DNA of 64,000 nt from Ferdinandcohnia sp036962705 (GCF_036962705.1 NZ_JBALOQ010000022.1:124001-188000), one strand, 5' to 3'. Shown: positions 41,401 through 49,417, counted from the first letter of the stretch. The notes: a model not told the origin generated them from the letters alone. Numbers and translations: made by a program.

Positions 41401-42947
41401 TTAAAATAGTTGTATAAGAGCTGGGAATGATTCGATAGAACAGCTAATGGCATATCATTTCCCATTGAATTGATAGGATCCGTTGCCTCAATTGCCATAG
41501 CTCCAATTACTTGCTTCATTTCCTCTACAGTAAATCCGAATGCTTGCTGGTATCTGGAGATTGAGAACTCTTTTTGTACCTGAGGCCATACAAGTAATTG
41601 ATCAATGTGAATACTCTTTGTCTTTAACCACTGTTGATATGGATACTCATTTGCAATCTTTTTTTTCACTACGTCATTCGGGATAATTCTTTGATTCTTT
41701 AAATCAACAAGTAGCATTTTACCGGGACTTAATCTTCCCTTTTCTAGGATTTGATCAGGTTCGAGATCAATGACTCCCGCTTCTGATGCGAATATGATCA
41801 TATTATCAACAGTTAAATAGTATCGCCCCGGACGAAGTCCATTCCGATCTTGCATAGTGCCAATTTGTAAGCCATCTGTGAACGCAAAGGCTGCTGGACC
41901 ATCCCAAGGCTCCATTAAATGACTGTGAAATTCGTAAAAAGCTTTTAAGGAATCACTCATTGAAGGATTTTTCTCCCATGGTTCTGGAACCATCATCATT
42001 GCTGCGTGTGGCAAAGACCTTCCGGAGCGAATTAGAAATTCTAAACAGTTATCAAATGCAGCGGAGTCACTCCCATCTTGGTCAATTATTGGATCGAGAT
42101 CTGATAATTTTTCTCTCCAGATAGGTGATTTCAGCTTTTTTTCCCTAGCCTTCATCCAATTGACATTTCCATTAAGAGTGTTTATCTCACCATTATGGAC
42201 TAACATTCGGTTTGGATGTGCTCTCTCCCAGCTTGGAAAAGTATTGGTGCTATAGCGAGAGTGAACGAGTATGAAGGATGATTGAAAAGTATTGTCTTTC
42301 AAATCGAGATAATATTGATCTAGTTGCGCTGGAGTCAACATTCCTTTATAAACAATTGTTCTTGCTGATAGGCTTGCTACATAAAATGTTTCATTACCAG
42401 CTAGCTGATCTTCCCGAATCCTTTTTTCAGTTCTTTTTCGAATGACATAGAGGCTTCTTTCGAATTCTTCTTCATCTACACTACTTTTTCCTATAAACAG
42501 TTGACGAATAAAGGGCTGACTCATTTTTGCTTTTTCTCCGATGCTATGGTCCTGAACCGGAACTGTTCTCCATGCGAGAAGGCTCTGTCCTTCTTCCTTG
42601 ACAACGCGCTGGAACACTTCCTCACATCGACTTCTTAGAACAGGATCTTGAGGTAGAAACACCATAGCAACTCCGTATGCACCTGGTTCAATAATGCTCA
42701 GTTCTGAACAAACTTTTTGAAAAAACATATGTGGAAGTTGAGTCAAGATTCCTGCACCATCACCCGTATTTGTATCACCAGCTTGACCTCCGCGATGTTC
42801 CAAACGACCAAGCATGGATATGCCTTGTGTAACCGTATGATGTGTAGCTACACCTTTTAAATCAGCAATAAATCCAATCCCACAAGCGTCATGTTCAAAT
42901 TTTAGGTTATATAAACCCTGTTTATTTGGTTGTCTAAATTGTTGCAT
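38451..42947 (-). CDS. gltA: Glutamate synthase large subunit
   Basis: The 1498-residue enzyme has the class II amidotransferase N-terminus (CGIGFIADLKG; the Cys near residue 22 becomes N-terminal after processing), a central domain, the FMN domain with GEGGEHYERF and SGSDGGTGAAPRSSIKHAG, the 3Fe-4S ligands in CHLDTCPVG, and the C-terminal beta-helix (GGKIIVNP...GIGDHGLEYMTGGVVAVLG). It transfers the glutamine amide nitrogen to 2-oxoglutarate. No small-subunit gene (gltB) is adjacent, so it pairs with one elsewhere or uses ferredoxin. The ATG at 42947 follows AAAGGATG. Upstream are two LysR-type dyads. Confidence 0.95.
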   Translation of the reverse strand: MQQFRQPNKQGLYNLKFEHDACGIGFIADLKGVATHHTVTQGISMLGRLEHRGGQAGDTNTGDGAGILTQLPHMFFQKVCSELSIIEPGAYGVAMVFLPQDPVLRSRCEEVFQRVVKEEGQSLLAWRTVPVQDHSIGEKAKMSQPFIRQLFIGKSSVDEEEFERSLYVIRKRTEKRIREDQLAGNETFYVASLSARTIVYKGMLTPAQLDQYYLDLKDNTFQSSFILVHSRYSTNTFPSWERAHPNRMLVHNGEINTLNGNVNWMKAREKKLKSPIWREKLSDLDPIIDQDGSDSAAFDNCLEFLIRSGRSLPHAAMMMVPEPWEKNPSMSDSLKAFYEFHSHLMEPWDGPAAFAFTDGLQIGTMQDRNGLRPGRYYLTVDNMIIFASEAGVIDLEPDQILEKGRLSPGKMLLVDLKNQRIIPNDVVKKKIANEYPYQQWLKTKSIHIDQLLVWPQVQKEFSISRYQQAFGFTVEEMKQVIGAMAIEATDPINSMGNDMPLAVLSNHSQLLYNYFKQLFAQVTNPPIDAIREKFVTSTLTLLGAEGNLLVPTGESCQRIRLDTPILSEIELARLQNHFKFKEVPIVFKAEKIEGALETALLDVFSKVEVAIQKGYTFIKLSDKHLSHEYAPIPALLAVSGLHQYLVRQGTRTKISIIVETGEARDVHQLAMLISFGADAINPYLAMASIQSLAKNEELEEKIIQDKAIQNYTNAITEGIVKIMSKMGISTIQSYRGAQIFEAVGIAENVINQYFTGTPSSLGGITLDVIAEEVLMRHQVAFNKKETPLIAGNDFKYRKDGELHAFNPATIHALKNACRKNDYELYKKYVEKANQEQLIFIRDLFTFKASTPIPIDEVEPVESIVRRFKTGAMSYGSLSQEAHETLAIAMNRLGGKSNSGEGGEHYERFIPDSIGDSRRSAIKQVASGRFGVSSHYLVNADEIQIKMAQGAKPGEGGQLPGNKVYPWIAEVRGSTPGVGLISPPPHHDIYSIEDLAQLIHDLKNANPSARISVKLVAKAGIGTIAAGVAKGLADVILISGSDGGTGAAPRSSIKHAGMPWEIGLAETHQTLVLNGLRDSVVLEADGKMMTGRDIVMATLLGAEEYGFATSALVVLGCVLVRQCHLDTCPVGIATQDPDLRKKFIGKPEHVEAFMRFIAQDVREIMAELGFRTINEMVGRTDLLLPSDNAATHWKAKFLDLSKILYQPYSAKAPLFNKKRQDHGLGNSLDSKELLKICKPALEMQQNVVAQLPIQNTDRTVGTMLGSEISKQYGREGLPEDTIQLSFKGSAGQSFGAFIPRGITLALEGDANDYVGKGLSGGKIIVNPCENSLFEPEENTIIGNTAFYGATSGDAYIRGLAGERFAVRNSGMKAVVEGIGDHGLEYMTGGVVAVLGSIGKNFAAGMSGGTAYVYAKDSNQFRKQCNDSLLEFDRLEEEDQLLLRQLLENHCKYTGSKKAYIFLEHWNEHLKNWIKVIPKEYRKVQQQMNNTLMKQHSSIE

Positions 42948-43081
42948 CCTATCATCCTTTCCATTTGTCCATTAAAATACTGCAGAATGGTTTTGTGTTA
43001 CGCTTTGAAAACCATTTTCTTCTTGGAATTTATTGTATGTCTTTTTTATTCATCTAAACAATATCAATATTCAATAAAATC

Positions 43082-43098
43082 AATCTAATTTTGAGATT
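43082..43098. promoter_or_regulatory. LysR-type dyad (GltC-like box 1)
   Basis: AATCTAATTTTGAGATT is an imperfect dyad: AATCT and AGATT arms around 7 bp, with T-N11-A spacing. It lies 135 bp upstream of the gltA start and resembles the ATCT...AGAT boxes of GltC as I recall them. Confidence 0.5.
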
Positions 43099-43260
43099 AA
43101 TCCAATTGCTATACTGTTGAGATCTTGTCCTTTTTACACAAAAAAGTTTCGATAAATGCTGTTTTATAGGGGTTTTTGTTATTTTTAGAATGAACGAAAA
43201 AATTAGTACAATATTAATAAGGCGATGTTTATTAGACTTATACCGTTTTTTGATAAAATT

Positions 43261-43279
43261 AATCTAATTTTGATATAAG
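43261..43279. promoter_or_regulatory. Second copy of the LysR-type dyad (GltC-like box 2)
   Basis: AATCTAATTTTGATATAAG repeats the first 13 bases of the box at 43082 exactly (AATCTAATTTTGA), 179 bp further upstream. The downstream arm is weaker (ATAT). Confidence 0.45.
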
Positions 43280-43306
43280 TTAAATTCTAATGCACTATTT
43301 ATGGCA

Positions 43307-43338
43307 TAAAAAAAACGCACATGATAAACTGTGCGTTC
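43307..43338 (-). terminator. Terminator after the GNAT pseudogene
   Basis: AACGCAC and GTGCGTT pair with a long run of T on the minus strand. Confidence 0.8.
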
Positions 43339-43377
43339 TTTCCTAGAATCTAGTTAACATAATAATATTATGTTAAA

Positions 43378-43948
43378 CTAAATTCTTTTTACATAGCAAA
43401 CACATTCATGAACTCTAGAAAACTTGTCTTTTATCATTTGCTGGTCCTTACCTACATAATGTGCGAAAGTATACACCGGTCTTAGGTCATGAATTGTAGT
43501 CTTAAGTTCTTCGTTGTCCTCGAGACAAACATGGAAGTAGGAATCAACCCCATTAAATCCATTTTTCTCGTACCAATTTTGGACCCATTTGTCGTCTCTT
43601 GTCCAAGCTTCAAGTCTATTTAAATTCTTTGTTCTTGCTATTTGTTCTGCCTTTGTGAGCAATAGTCCACCTATTCCCTCCCTCCTATAATCGGGATGAA
43701 GTGCAATATGCCATATCATGCCGCCAAGTCAGTTTCCTCTTGAACACACAGTTCTTTCCTCAATTTCATATTCAATATCCAATAAAGCAATGATTTGCTC
43801 ATTTTCAACCGCAACTAATTCGATTGCTGGATTATCGTTTTTCTTTCTCCTGAAGTACATTATCAAAATACGCTATGTCTAAAAATGCCAATACTCTACA
43901 GCGCACCCAACCTAATTCGTGAGTACTCTTATATTCTCTTATTTCCAT
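43378..43948 (-). pseudogene. GNAT-family acetyltransferase with two frameshifts
   Basis: An ATG at 43948 (GGAG upstream) starts MEIREYKSTHELGWVRCRVL...DNVLQEKEKR, then a stop. Shifting frame continues with NPAIELVAVENEQIIALLDI...RTVCSRGN, then another stop, and a third frame gives MIWHIALHPDYRREGIGGLL (acetyl-CoA motif A) to the end at 43378. The three pieces together make a full-length GNAT, so the gene is broken at two points, by decay or by sequencing error. Only the last part (113 residues) forms an open frame. Confidence 0.82.
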
Positions 43949-44061
43949 CGTCTTCTCCACCTAAAAAAAATTTCAAAACTTAATGGACCAAAACAAATTT
44001 TAAACATATATTATCGAGTAAATATTTGGGCTCTTTTAACGAATTTTATGAGGTGATACGC

Positions 44062-44277
44062 ATGTATGTAGTTCATTACTTTGAAAATAAAAATCTATTA
44101 TTAACACAGCTGGTGCAAATTGTACCGTCCGTTGATGAAGTAATCAAAATAAAAGGACGAAAAGGCAAGGTTTCCAAAGTTAACGATATCGATGAAAGAA
44201 ATATCCATGTCTATGTTGAGTTAGACCGGATTGTGAAAAAGAATGCTGTTGTTGATCCAAAAAAGAAAAGAAGATAA
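44062..44277 (+). CDS. Small KOW/SH3-like protein of unknown function (71 aa)
   Basis: The ATG at 44062 follows GAGGTGATACGC. The 71 residues are MYVVHYFENKNLLLTQLVQI, then VPSVDEVIKIKGRKGKVSKV, NDIDERNIHVYVELDRI and a basic tail ending KKKRR. The G-x-K-G-x-V strand pattern recalls a small SH3/KOW barrel. I know of similar short conserved Bacillus proteins without a known role. An upstream in-frame ATG lacks a ribosome binding site. A hairpin at 44285-44306 follows. Confidence 0.65.
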   Translation: MYVVHYFENKNLLLTQLVQIVPSVDEVIKIKGRKGKVSKVNDIDERNIHVYVELDRIVKKNAVVDPKKKRR

Positions 44278-44284
44278 TTCCAGA

Positions 44285-44306
44285 AGAACGCACTAAAATG
44301 CGTTCT
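44285..44306. terminator. Hairpin between convergent genes
   Basis: AGAACGCA and TGCGTTCT pair across CTAAAA. The T-run is weak on both strands. Confidence 0.6.
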
Positions 44307-45133
44307 TATCTGGTTAATGTCAGCAATTCATTATTCTCCGCCGAAACTTTATAAAGACTAATTGTTCCACCTACACCTATTCCAGTAGATTGATCCATTT
44401 TAAAATCCTCATTCAATACAATCGTCCATTTAGCTTCATTATTTTCAACTAAAACGACAGCTAAAGTACCAAATTGTACAACATGATCCCAACTAAAGGT
44501 TTCTGTATTTCCATCATGTTCGATGTTAATTCCTTCTGTATGAGTAATAATCTTACTATTTTTCCCCTTCCATTCACCATGTAAAGCTGCTCCAACATAA
44601 TAATACGAACCCCCTCTACCTCGGTCGCCATATGTACCAATATATTGATGGAGTGAATCGTCCTTAGCACTATAAGTCATCACAGCAACATCATTTGCTA
44701 ACCATTCAATTTTATACTCGCCATTTGTTTGATACGGAAGTTTCTCCTTTTGTCGTGCGAAAATACCATAATAACTGCGATAATAATGAGCATCACCCCT
44801 ATTTTCTTTAACAGCGAATATATGCTTGAAATTTGGTGAAACACTTATGTTATGGTTGATGGGATGTTTAAAAATCAAAATACCATTAAAACTAATAAAC
44901 ACTAGTAGCACGGCTAAGCAGTTGATCCTTCCATTCTTTTTTAGGTTTAGTAGTACGAGCAATGCCAGCCCTAAAAAAGTAGCAACAACAATATTAATCA
45001 CATAAAATAACCGATTATCAGTGTACTCAATTAAAAATTTGGCATGGAGGAATAGATAGCACATTTGTAAGAAGAAGGATAAAATCGCAATTACAAATAA
45101 GATCAATCCTACAACTTTTTTACGATTATTCAT
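44306..45133 (-). CDS. Membrane protein with extracytoplasmic beta domain, unknown
   Basis: The 275-residue protein has three N-terminal hydrophobic segments (VVGLILFVIAILSFFLQMCY, LFYVINIVVATFLGLALLVL and NCLAVLLVFISFNGILIF), then about 180 polar residues with many aromatic and Gly residues (GTYGDRGRGGSYYYVGAALH, then KWTIVLNEDFKMDQSTGIGV), probably a beta domain outside the membrane. It resembles proteins carrying DUF5412-type domains but I am not sure. The ATG at 45133 lies behind GGAGG inside the 3' end of the upstream gene, overlapping it by 8 bp, so the two are co-translated. Confidence 0.65.
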   Translation of the reverse strand: MNNRKKVVGLILFVIAILSFFLQMCYLFLHAKFLIEYTDNRLFYVINIVVATFLGLALLVLLNLKKNGRINCLAVLLVFISFNGILIFKHPINHNISVSPNFKHIFAVKENRGDAHYYRSYYGIFARQKEKLPYQTNGEYKIEWLANDVAVMTYSAKDDSLHQYIGTYGDRGRGGSYYYVGAALHGEWKGKNSKIITHTEGINIEHDGNTETFSWDHVVQFGTLAVVLVENNEAKWTIVLNEDFKMDQSTGIGVGGTISLYKVSAENNELLTLTR

Positions 45134-46046
45134 TTGATGCAACCTCCGATTCAAACTCCCAGGTCAAACCATTATCAAATGAAACGAATTTCCCTTTTAC
45201 TTTTCCGCCCATATAATCCCCATTCGGTCCTTGGTTTAGAAGAATTGCAAGATGATCATCTTCTTTAAAAGAGACCTCTGGAGTAACAAAAACCTTATTG
45301 TATTTTTCAGGAATGTTAAAAGTAGCATTATTCCATGATAATCCAGCATCTGTCGTTACATAAAAATCAGGCTCTTCTGGATTGATAACTCCGTATGATA
45401 AGAAACCAGTGTTTTCATCGATGAAGCCACCATTATTAATGAGTCTTGTTGTACCTGGATAGGCTGTTTCTCTCCACGTTTTACCTCCATCATTTGTGAT
45501 GAATGTAGTGGACCATTCCTGTGACATCGTCCTGTCTCCGGATAAAATGACATAGCCGAATTCTTCGTTTAGAAAATCGACTTTACGAAACCTAATACCT
45601 GCGGAATTTTCATACACAATCGATTCCTGCCAAGTTGCCCCTTTATCTAATGTCGTTTTTAGTTTGATTGTATATCCAAATTCATATGAGCCTTCACCGT
45701 ATAAAAACGTTGCTCTTTTATCGGTAAGAATAAAACTGTCATTAATGAGTTCCATTTTATTTCCGTTATATTCTCCACTAAAAAGTTGATCCACTTCGAC
45801 TGGAACTGTAACCCAGTCCTCCCCATTATCATATGTAATCTTTAATTCATCATTTTGCAACGAATATCCAATCGAATCTGTCACAATGGTTGGCTGCAAA
45901 TCCTCAGGTCTATCTTGAGATTCAGGTGAACTTGTATTGTCTTCAGGCAGATGTGGTGTATTCTCGAACGATTTTTCATAATATAAAATAGATATTATTA
46001 AAATAAGAATCACTAAACTAGAGACACCGATAATCAGACTTTTCAA
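45126..46046 (-). CDS. Membrane-anchored Asp-box (BNR/Ycf48-like) beta-propeller protein
   Basis: The 306-residue protein has an N-terminal membrane anchor (LIIGVSSLVILILIISILYY) and an acidic, disordered linker. It then has four Asp-box motifs (S/T-x-D-x-G-x-T/S-W): TLDKGATWQE, TNDGGKTWRE, TTDAGLSWNN and SFDNGLTWEF, spread over residues about 130-300. Such repeats form beta-propellers as in sialidases and Ycf48-type proteins, and act as scaffolds or glycan binders. The start is a TTG at 46046 behind AAAGGAG. It leads a two-gene unit with the membrane protein at 44306. Confidence 0.75.
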   Translation of the reverse strand: MKSLIIGVSSLVILILIISILYYEKSFENTPHLPEDNTSSPESQDRPEDLQPTIVTDSIGYSLQNDELKITYDNGEDWVTVPVEVDQLFSGEYNGNKMELINDSFILTDKRATFLYGEGSYEFGYTIKLKTTLDKGATWQESIVYENSAGIRFRKVDFLNEEFGYVILSGDRTMSQEWSTTFITNDGGKTWRETAYPGTTRLINNGGFIDENTGFLSYGVINPEEPDFYVTTDAGLSWNNATFNIPEKYNKVFVTPEVSFKEDDHLAILLNQGPNGDYMGGKVKGKFVSFDNGLTWEFESEVASNE

Positions 46047-46113
46047 AAGATAAACTCCTTTGTTATTTTATCCCCTTCATTTTAACAAAAGTTTCCAAGA
46101 TTCAATAGCAAAA

Positions 46114-46146
46114 TATAGTAAAAAGCCTGTCTCTTATGTTTAGAAA
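46114..46146 (-). terminator. Terminator after nadE
   Basis: GCCTGTTTCT and AGAGACAGGC pair on the minus strand with TTTTT after, 12 bp past the nadE stop. Confidence 0.85.
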
Positions 46147-46157
46147 CAGGCCCAATA

Positions 46158-46976
46158 CTATCTCCACCATTCATCGAACATGCTCGCTGGCATGTGTCGT
46201 TTATGCTTGGAAACTTGATAACGTTTTTCTATTTTTTCAGCTTCTTCTTTAGGTACTTCTTTTCCTTCCAAATAGTCATCGAGATGTTCATAGCTGATTC
46301 CTAGCTCAGATTCGTCAGCTTGCAATGGTTTCACATCTAATAAATCGGCTGTTGGGACCTTTAAATATAAACGTTCCTCTGCACCTAATTCCTTTAAAAG
46401 GGAACGTCCTTGTCGTTTGGTTAGACCCGTTAATGGCAGTAAGTCGGCTCCACCATCCCCATATTTTGTGAAGAAACCTGTGATTGCTTCGGCGGCGTGG
46501 TCTGTTCCAACCACTAATAAATTATGCATACCACCAACCGCATATTGCGCAATCATTCTTTCTCTTGCTTTTACATTTCCCTTATTAAAATCACTGAGCT
46601 CTTCAGAATTCGATTTCTTGTACTCCGTCACAAATGCATCAACTGTCGTAGCAATATCAAAGGTAATTGCTCGGTCAGGCTTGATAAAAGATAATGCTGC
46701 TTGGGCATCCTCTTCATCCTTTTGCATTCGATATGGTAAACGAACGGCAATAAAAGTCGTCTCATGCCCCTCATTTCTAAGCTCTTCAACAGAGATTTGG
46801 CAAAGTTTCCCTGCTAATGTAGAATCTTGTCCGCCACTAATCCCTAATACAAATCCATTTGTCTTACTTTTTAAAAGATATTCCTTTAAAAAATTTATTC
46901 TAAGTTTTATTTCTTCCTTTGGGTCAATAATGGGTTTTACATGTAATTCTTTCATAATCTGCTGCTGAATACTCAT
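46158..46976 (-). CDS. nadE: NH3-dependent NAD+ synthetase
   Basis: The 272-residue enzyme adenylates nicotinate adenine dinucleotide and amidates it to NAD. It has the PP-loop SGGQDSTLAG (about residues 46-55), QYAVGGMHNLLVVGTDHAAE, TGFFTKYGDGGADLLPLTGL and the C-terminal KHKRHMPASMFDEWW. The length equals B. subtilis NadE. The start is the ATG at 46976 behind GGAGGGATC; an earlier ATG at 46991 would enter the dispersed repeat. It is the last gene of the pncA-pncB-nadE salvage unit. Confidence 0.96.
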   Translation of the reverse strand: MSIQQQIMKELHVKPIIDPKEEIKLRINFLKEYLLKSKTNGFVLGISGGQDSTLAGKLCQISVEELRNEGHETTFIAVRLPYRMQKDEEDAQAALSFIKPDRAITFDIATTVDAFVTEYKKSNSEELSDFNKGNVKARERMIAQYAVGGMHNLLVVGTDHAAEAITGFFTKYGDGGADLLPLTGLTKRQGRSLLKELGAEERLYLKVPTADLLDVKPLQADESELGISYEHLDDYLEGKEVPKEEAEKIEKRYQVSKHKRHMPASMFDEWWR

Positions 46977-46990
46977 GAAAGATCCCTCCA

Positions 46991-47145
46991 ATCAAATGCG
47001 CCTTGGCGTATTTGCGCCCGATTTTTTTTGAGCAAAGCTCGAAAAATTTCCTTTAAAAAATCGTGGCATCCGCCGGAGGCTTTAACATTATTCAGTAGAA
47101 NNNNNNNNNNNNNNNNNNNNNNNNNNTTCTACTGAATAATGTTAA
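46991..47145. repeat. Dispersed structured repeat, copy B (contains assembly gap)
   Basis: Starts ATCAAATGCGCCTTGGCG and has the same three hairpins as copies A and C: AAATGCGC/GCGTATTT; an outer CGATTTTTT/AAAAAATCG with inner TTTTTTGAGC/GCTCGAAAAA; and terminal arms TTAACATTATTCAGTAGAA (47082-47100) and its partner at 47127-47145, a perfect 19-bp inverted repeat. Between the arms lie the 26 N. It is between pncB and nadE. Confidence 0.85.
47101..47126. other. Assembly gap of 26 N
   Basis: A run of 26 N inside the loop of a perfect 19-bp inverted repeat. In copies A and C of the same element the loop is about 60 and 8 bp, so the true length here is uncertain. Confidence 0.99.
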
Positions 47146-47168
47146 TGGTTTGTATCGCAATAAACTGT

Positions 47169-48644
47169 TTAAATGTTGATCTTACTAATCATTTCTTCGA
47201 TATTTTCCTTTACTTCTTCAATCCGGTTCATTTTATTATTCCAGCATTCCTGGCTTAAGTCGACTGGGTATTCCTCTGGCATCGTAGTACGCTTGTACTC
47301 ATCCCAGAGTAGTTCTAGATTTTCATTTAAATACGTGCGAATTTCCTGTAAAGTCGGAACCTCATACACAAGCTTTCCATTATCAAAAATCGTATGCTGC
47401 AATTCTCTTGCTTCAAAATTCGTAACAAATTTACTAATAAATGTATGAACCGGGTGAAACATTTTTATTCGTTTTTCATTTTGTGGGTCTTCGTGCTCAA
47501 GTGTAATATAGTCACCTTCAGATTTTAGACTGTTCTTATTGATTATTCTATACACGCGCTTTAATCCAGGTGTCGAAACCTTTTCAGGATTACCACTTAT
47601 TTTTATAGTGTCTACCATATCCCCATTTTTATCTTCAACTGACACAAGTTTATAGACCGCACCTAATGCCGGTTGGTCATAGGCAGTAATCAGTTTTGTT
47701 CCGATACCCCATGAGTCAATTTTCGCCCCTTGGGATTTTAAGTTAATAATCGTATGTTCATCAAGATCATTCGAGGCTACTATTTTGGCGTCTTTAAAAC
47801 CTGCTTCGTCAAGCATTTTTCGCGCTTCTTTCGATAAATAGGACAGGTCACCACTATCTAAGCGAATTCCAATGAAATTAATCTTGTCTCCTTCTTCCTT
47901 CGCAACTTTAATTGCATTTGGAACACCAGATTTCAATGTATCATATGTATCCACGAGAAACACGCAATCTTTGTGGGTTTTTGCATAATGTTTAAACGCT
48001 TGATACTCGTCCCGATAGGCTTGCACTAACGAATGAGCATGTGTTCCAGAAATCGGAATATCAAATAATTTGCCAGCCCGAACATTTGAGGTTGAATCAA
48101 ATCCAGCAATGTAAGCAGCCCGCGTTCCCCAAATCGCCGCATCCATTTCTTGTGCACGTCTTGTACCGAATTCCATAGCGGTCTGGTCTCCAACGACTTG
48201 CTTAATACGGGAGGCCTTAGTCGCAATTAGGGTTTGGTAATTGATAATATTTAAAATTGGAGTTTCTAGTAAGACGACCTCACAAATTGGTCCCTCAATA
48301 CGAAGCAGAGGTTCATTTGCAAAAACGACTTCACCTTCCTTCATTGATCGAAGGGTTCCAGTAAATCTAAGATCTTTAAGGTAATCTAGAAAGTCTTCCT
48401 TGTATCCTTCATCCCTTAAATACTCAATATCCGTTTCACTAAATGAAAAGTTTTCAAGAAAGTGGATAACCCTCTCAAGTCCTGCATAAACCGCATACCC
48501 ATTACCAAATGGTAGTTTTCTAAAATTCAACTCAAACACAGCTCTTCTATTATGTAAGCCTTCGCGCCAATAAATCTCTGCCATGTTTATTTGATATAAA
48601 TCTGTATGTAGTGCAATGCTGTCATCGTTATAATGTTTATTCAT
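47169..48644 (-). CDS. pncB: Nicotinate phosphoribosyltransferase
   Basis: The 491-residue enzyme makes nicotinate mononucleotide from nicotinate and PRPP. It has LHTDLYQINMAEIYWREGLH at the N-terminus, TRRAQEMDAAIWGTRAAYIA, SGTHAHSLVQAYRDEYQAF with the active His, and FIGIRLDSGDLSYLSKEARK. Length matches YueK. The ATG at 48644 follows GGAGGTAATT. It lies 37 bp downstream of pncA and upstream of nadE in the same direction. Confidence 0.96.
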   Translation of the reverse strand: MNKHYNDDSIALHTDLYQINMAEIYWREGLHNRRAVFELNFRKLPFGNGYAVYAGLERVIHFLENFSFSETDIEYLRDEGYKEDFLDYLKDLRFTGTLRSMKEGEVVFANEPLLRIEGPICEVVLLETPILNIINYQTLIATKASRIKQVVGDQTAMEFGTRRAQEMDAAIWGTRAAYIAGFDSTSNVRAGKLFDIPISGTHAHSLVQAYRDEYQAFKHYAKTHKDCVFLVDTYDTLKSGVPNAIKVAKEEGDKINFIGIRLDSGDLSYLSKEARKMLDEAGFKDAKIVASNDLDEHTIINLKSQGAKIDSWGIGTKLITAYDQPALGAVYKLVSVEDKNGDMVDTIKISGNPEKVSTPGLKRVYRIINKNSLKSEGDYITLEHEDPQNEKRIKMFHPVHTFISKFVTNFEARELQHTIFDNGKLVYEVPTLQEIRTYLNENLELLWDEYKRTTMPEEYPVDLSQECWNNKMNRIEEVKENIEEMISKINI

Positions 48645-48681
48645 TCAAAATTACCTCCAATAAATAACGCGCGATGTGTCA

Positions 48682-49230
48682 TTAACGAACTTCTGCGCCG
48701 ATTGAATCTTTGAAATGTCCAAGTGCCCACTCATGACCAGCTTGGTTAAAGCTTGCTACTGCTGAACTGTGGATGACAATTTTAAATCCACGGTTATATG
48801 CATCAACAGCAGTATGAAGGACACAAATATCGGTACAAACACCAACTATATGAACTTCGGTAATTCCACGTTCACGTAACTTAATCTCGAGATCTGTGCC
48901 AGCAAATGCAGAATATCTTGTTTTATCCATCCAATATACGTTCGAATTTGCTTGTTGTTCATTGAACACTCTTTGTAAATCCCCATAAAGCAATCTTCCT
49001 GATGTATCTTCTATATTATGAGGTGGGAATAAATTAGTTTCAGGATGTAGTTCATCGCCTTCTTTATGCAGGTCGATAGCAAATACAACAAAATCCCCAT
49101 CTGAGATAAACTCCTCAGTGATGCGAACAATTTCTTTTTCAATTTCTTGGCCTGGTTCCCCACAAGTCAATGCTCCATCACTTGCAACAAAATCATTTGT
49201 ATAATCTACATTTAATAATGCTTTTTTCAT
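48682..49230 (-). CDS. pncA: Nicotinamidase
   Basis: The 182-residue cysteine hydrolase has the Asp-Lys-Cys triad: VDYTNDFV (Asp9), DKTRYSAFAGTDL (Lys) and VGVCTDICVLHTAVDA (Cys). It deamidates nicotinamide to nicotinate, the first step of salvage. Its position before pncB and nadE supports this over other isochorismatase-like roles. The ATG at 49230 follows a purine-rich GAGGAGG site. Confidence 0.95.
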   Translation of the reverse strand: MKKALLNVDYTNDFVASDGALTCGEPGQEIEKEIVRITEEFISDGDFVVFAIDLHKEGDELHPETNLFPPHNIEDTSGRLLYGDLQRVFNEQQANSNVYWMDKTRYSAFAGTDLEIKLRERGITEVHIVGVCTDICVLHTAVDAYNRGFKIVIHSSAVASFNQAGHEWALGHFKDSIGAEVR

Positions 49231-49417
49231 AATATTTCCTCCTCTTTAATATGTGATTTTCATATCAAAACATAAGTATAATTCAGGCTGGTGTTAACAT
49301 TAGTGAAAATTATATTAGGATATAACGTTTATTTTATATGAATTTTGTTTATTTTTGAATAGAATTGCATTTTTTTGTTGAATCTTAAGAATGCATTATG
49401 GATGTGGAGTTGGATAA

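Larger units (their letters stand above)
42948..43377. other. Regulatory interval upstream of gltA
   Basis: About 430 bp without a gene. It holds two LysR-type dyads (43082-43098 and 43261-43279) that may bind a GltC-like regulator, AT-rich promoter sequence, and the GNAT terminator at 43307-43338. No gltC gene is present in the window. Confidence 0.6.

Noticed and set aside
43378..43719. Intact 113-residue GNAT
   Set aside because: It lacks the N-terminal half; upstream frames supply it with two frameshifts, so it is recorded as a pseudogene.
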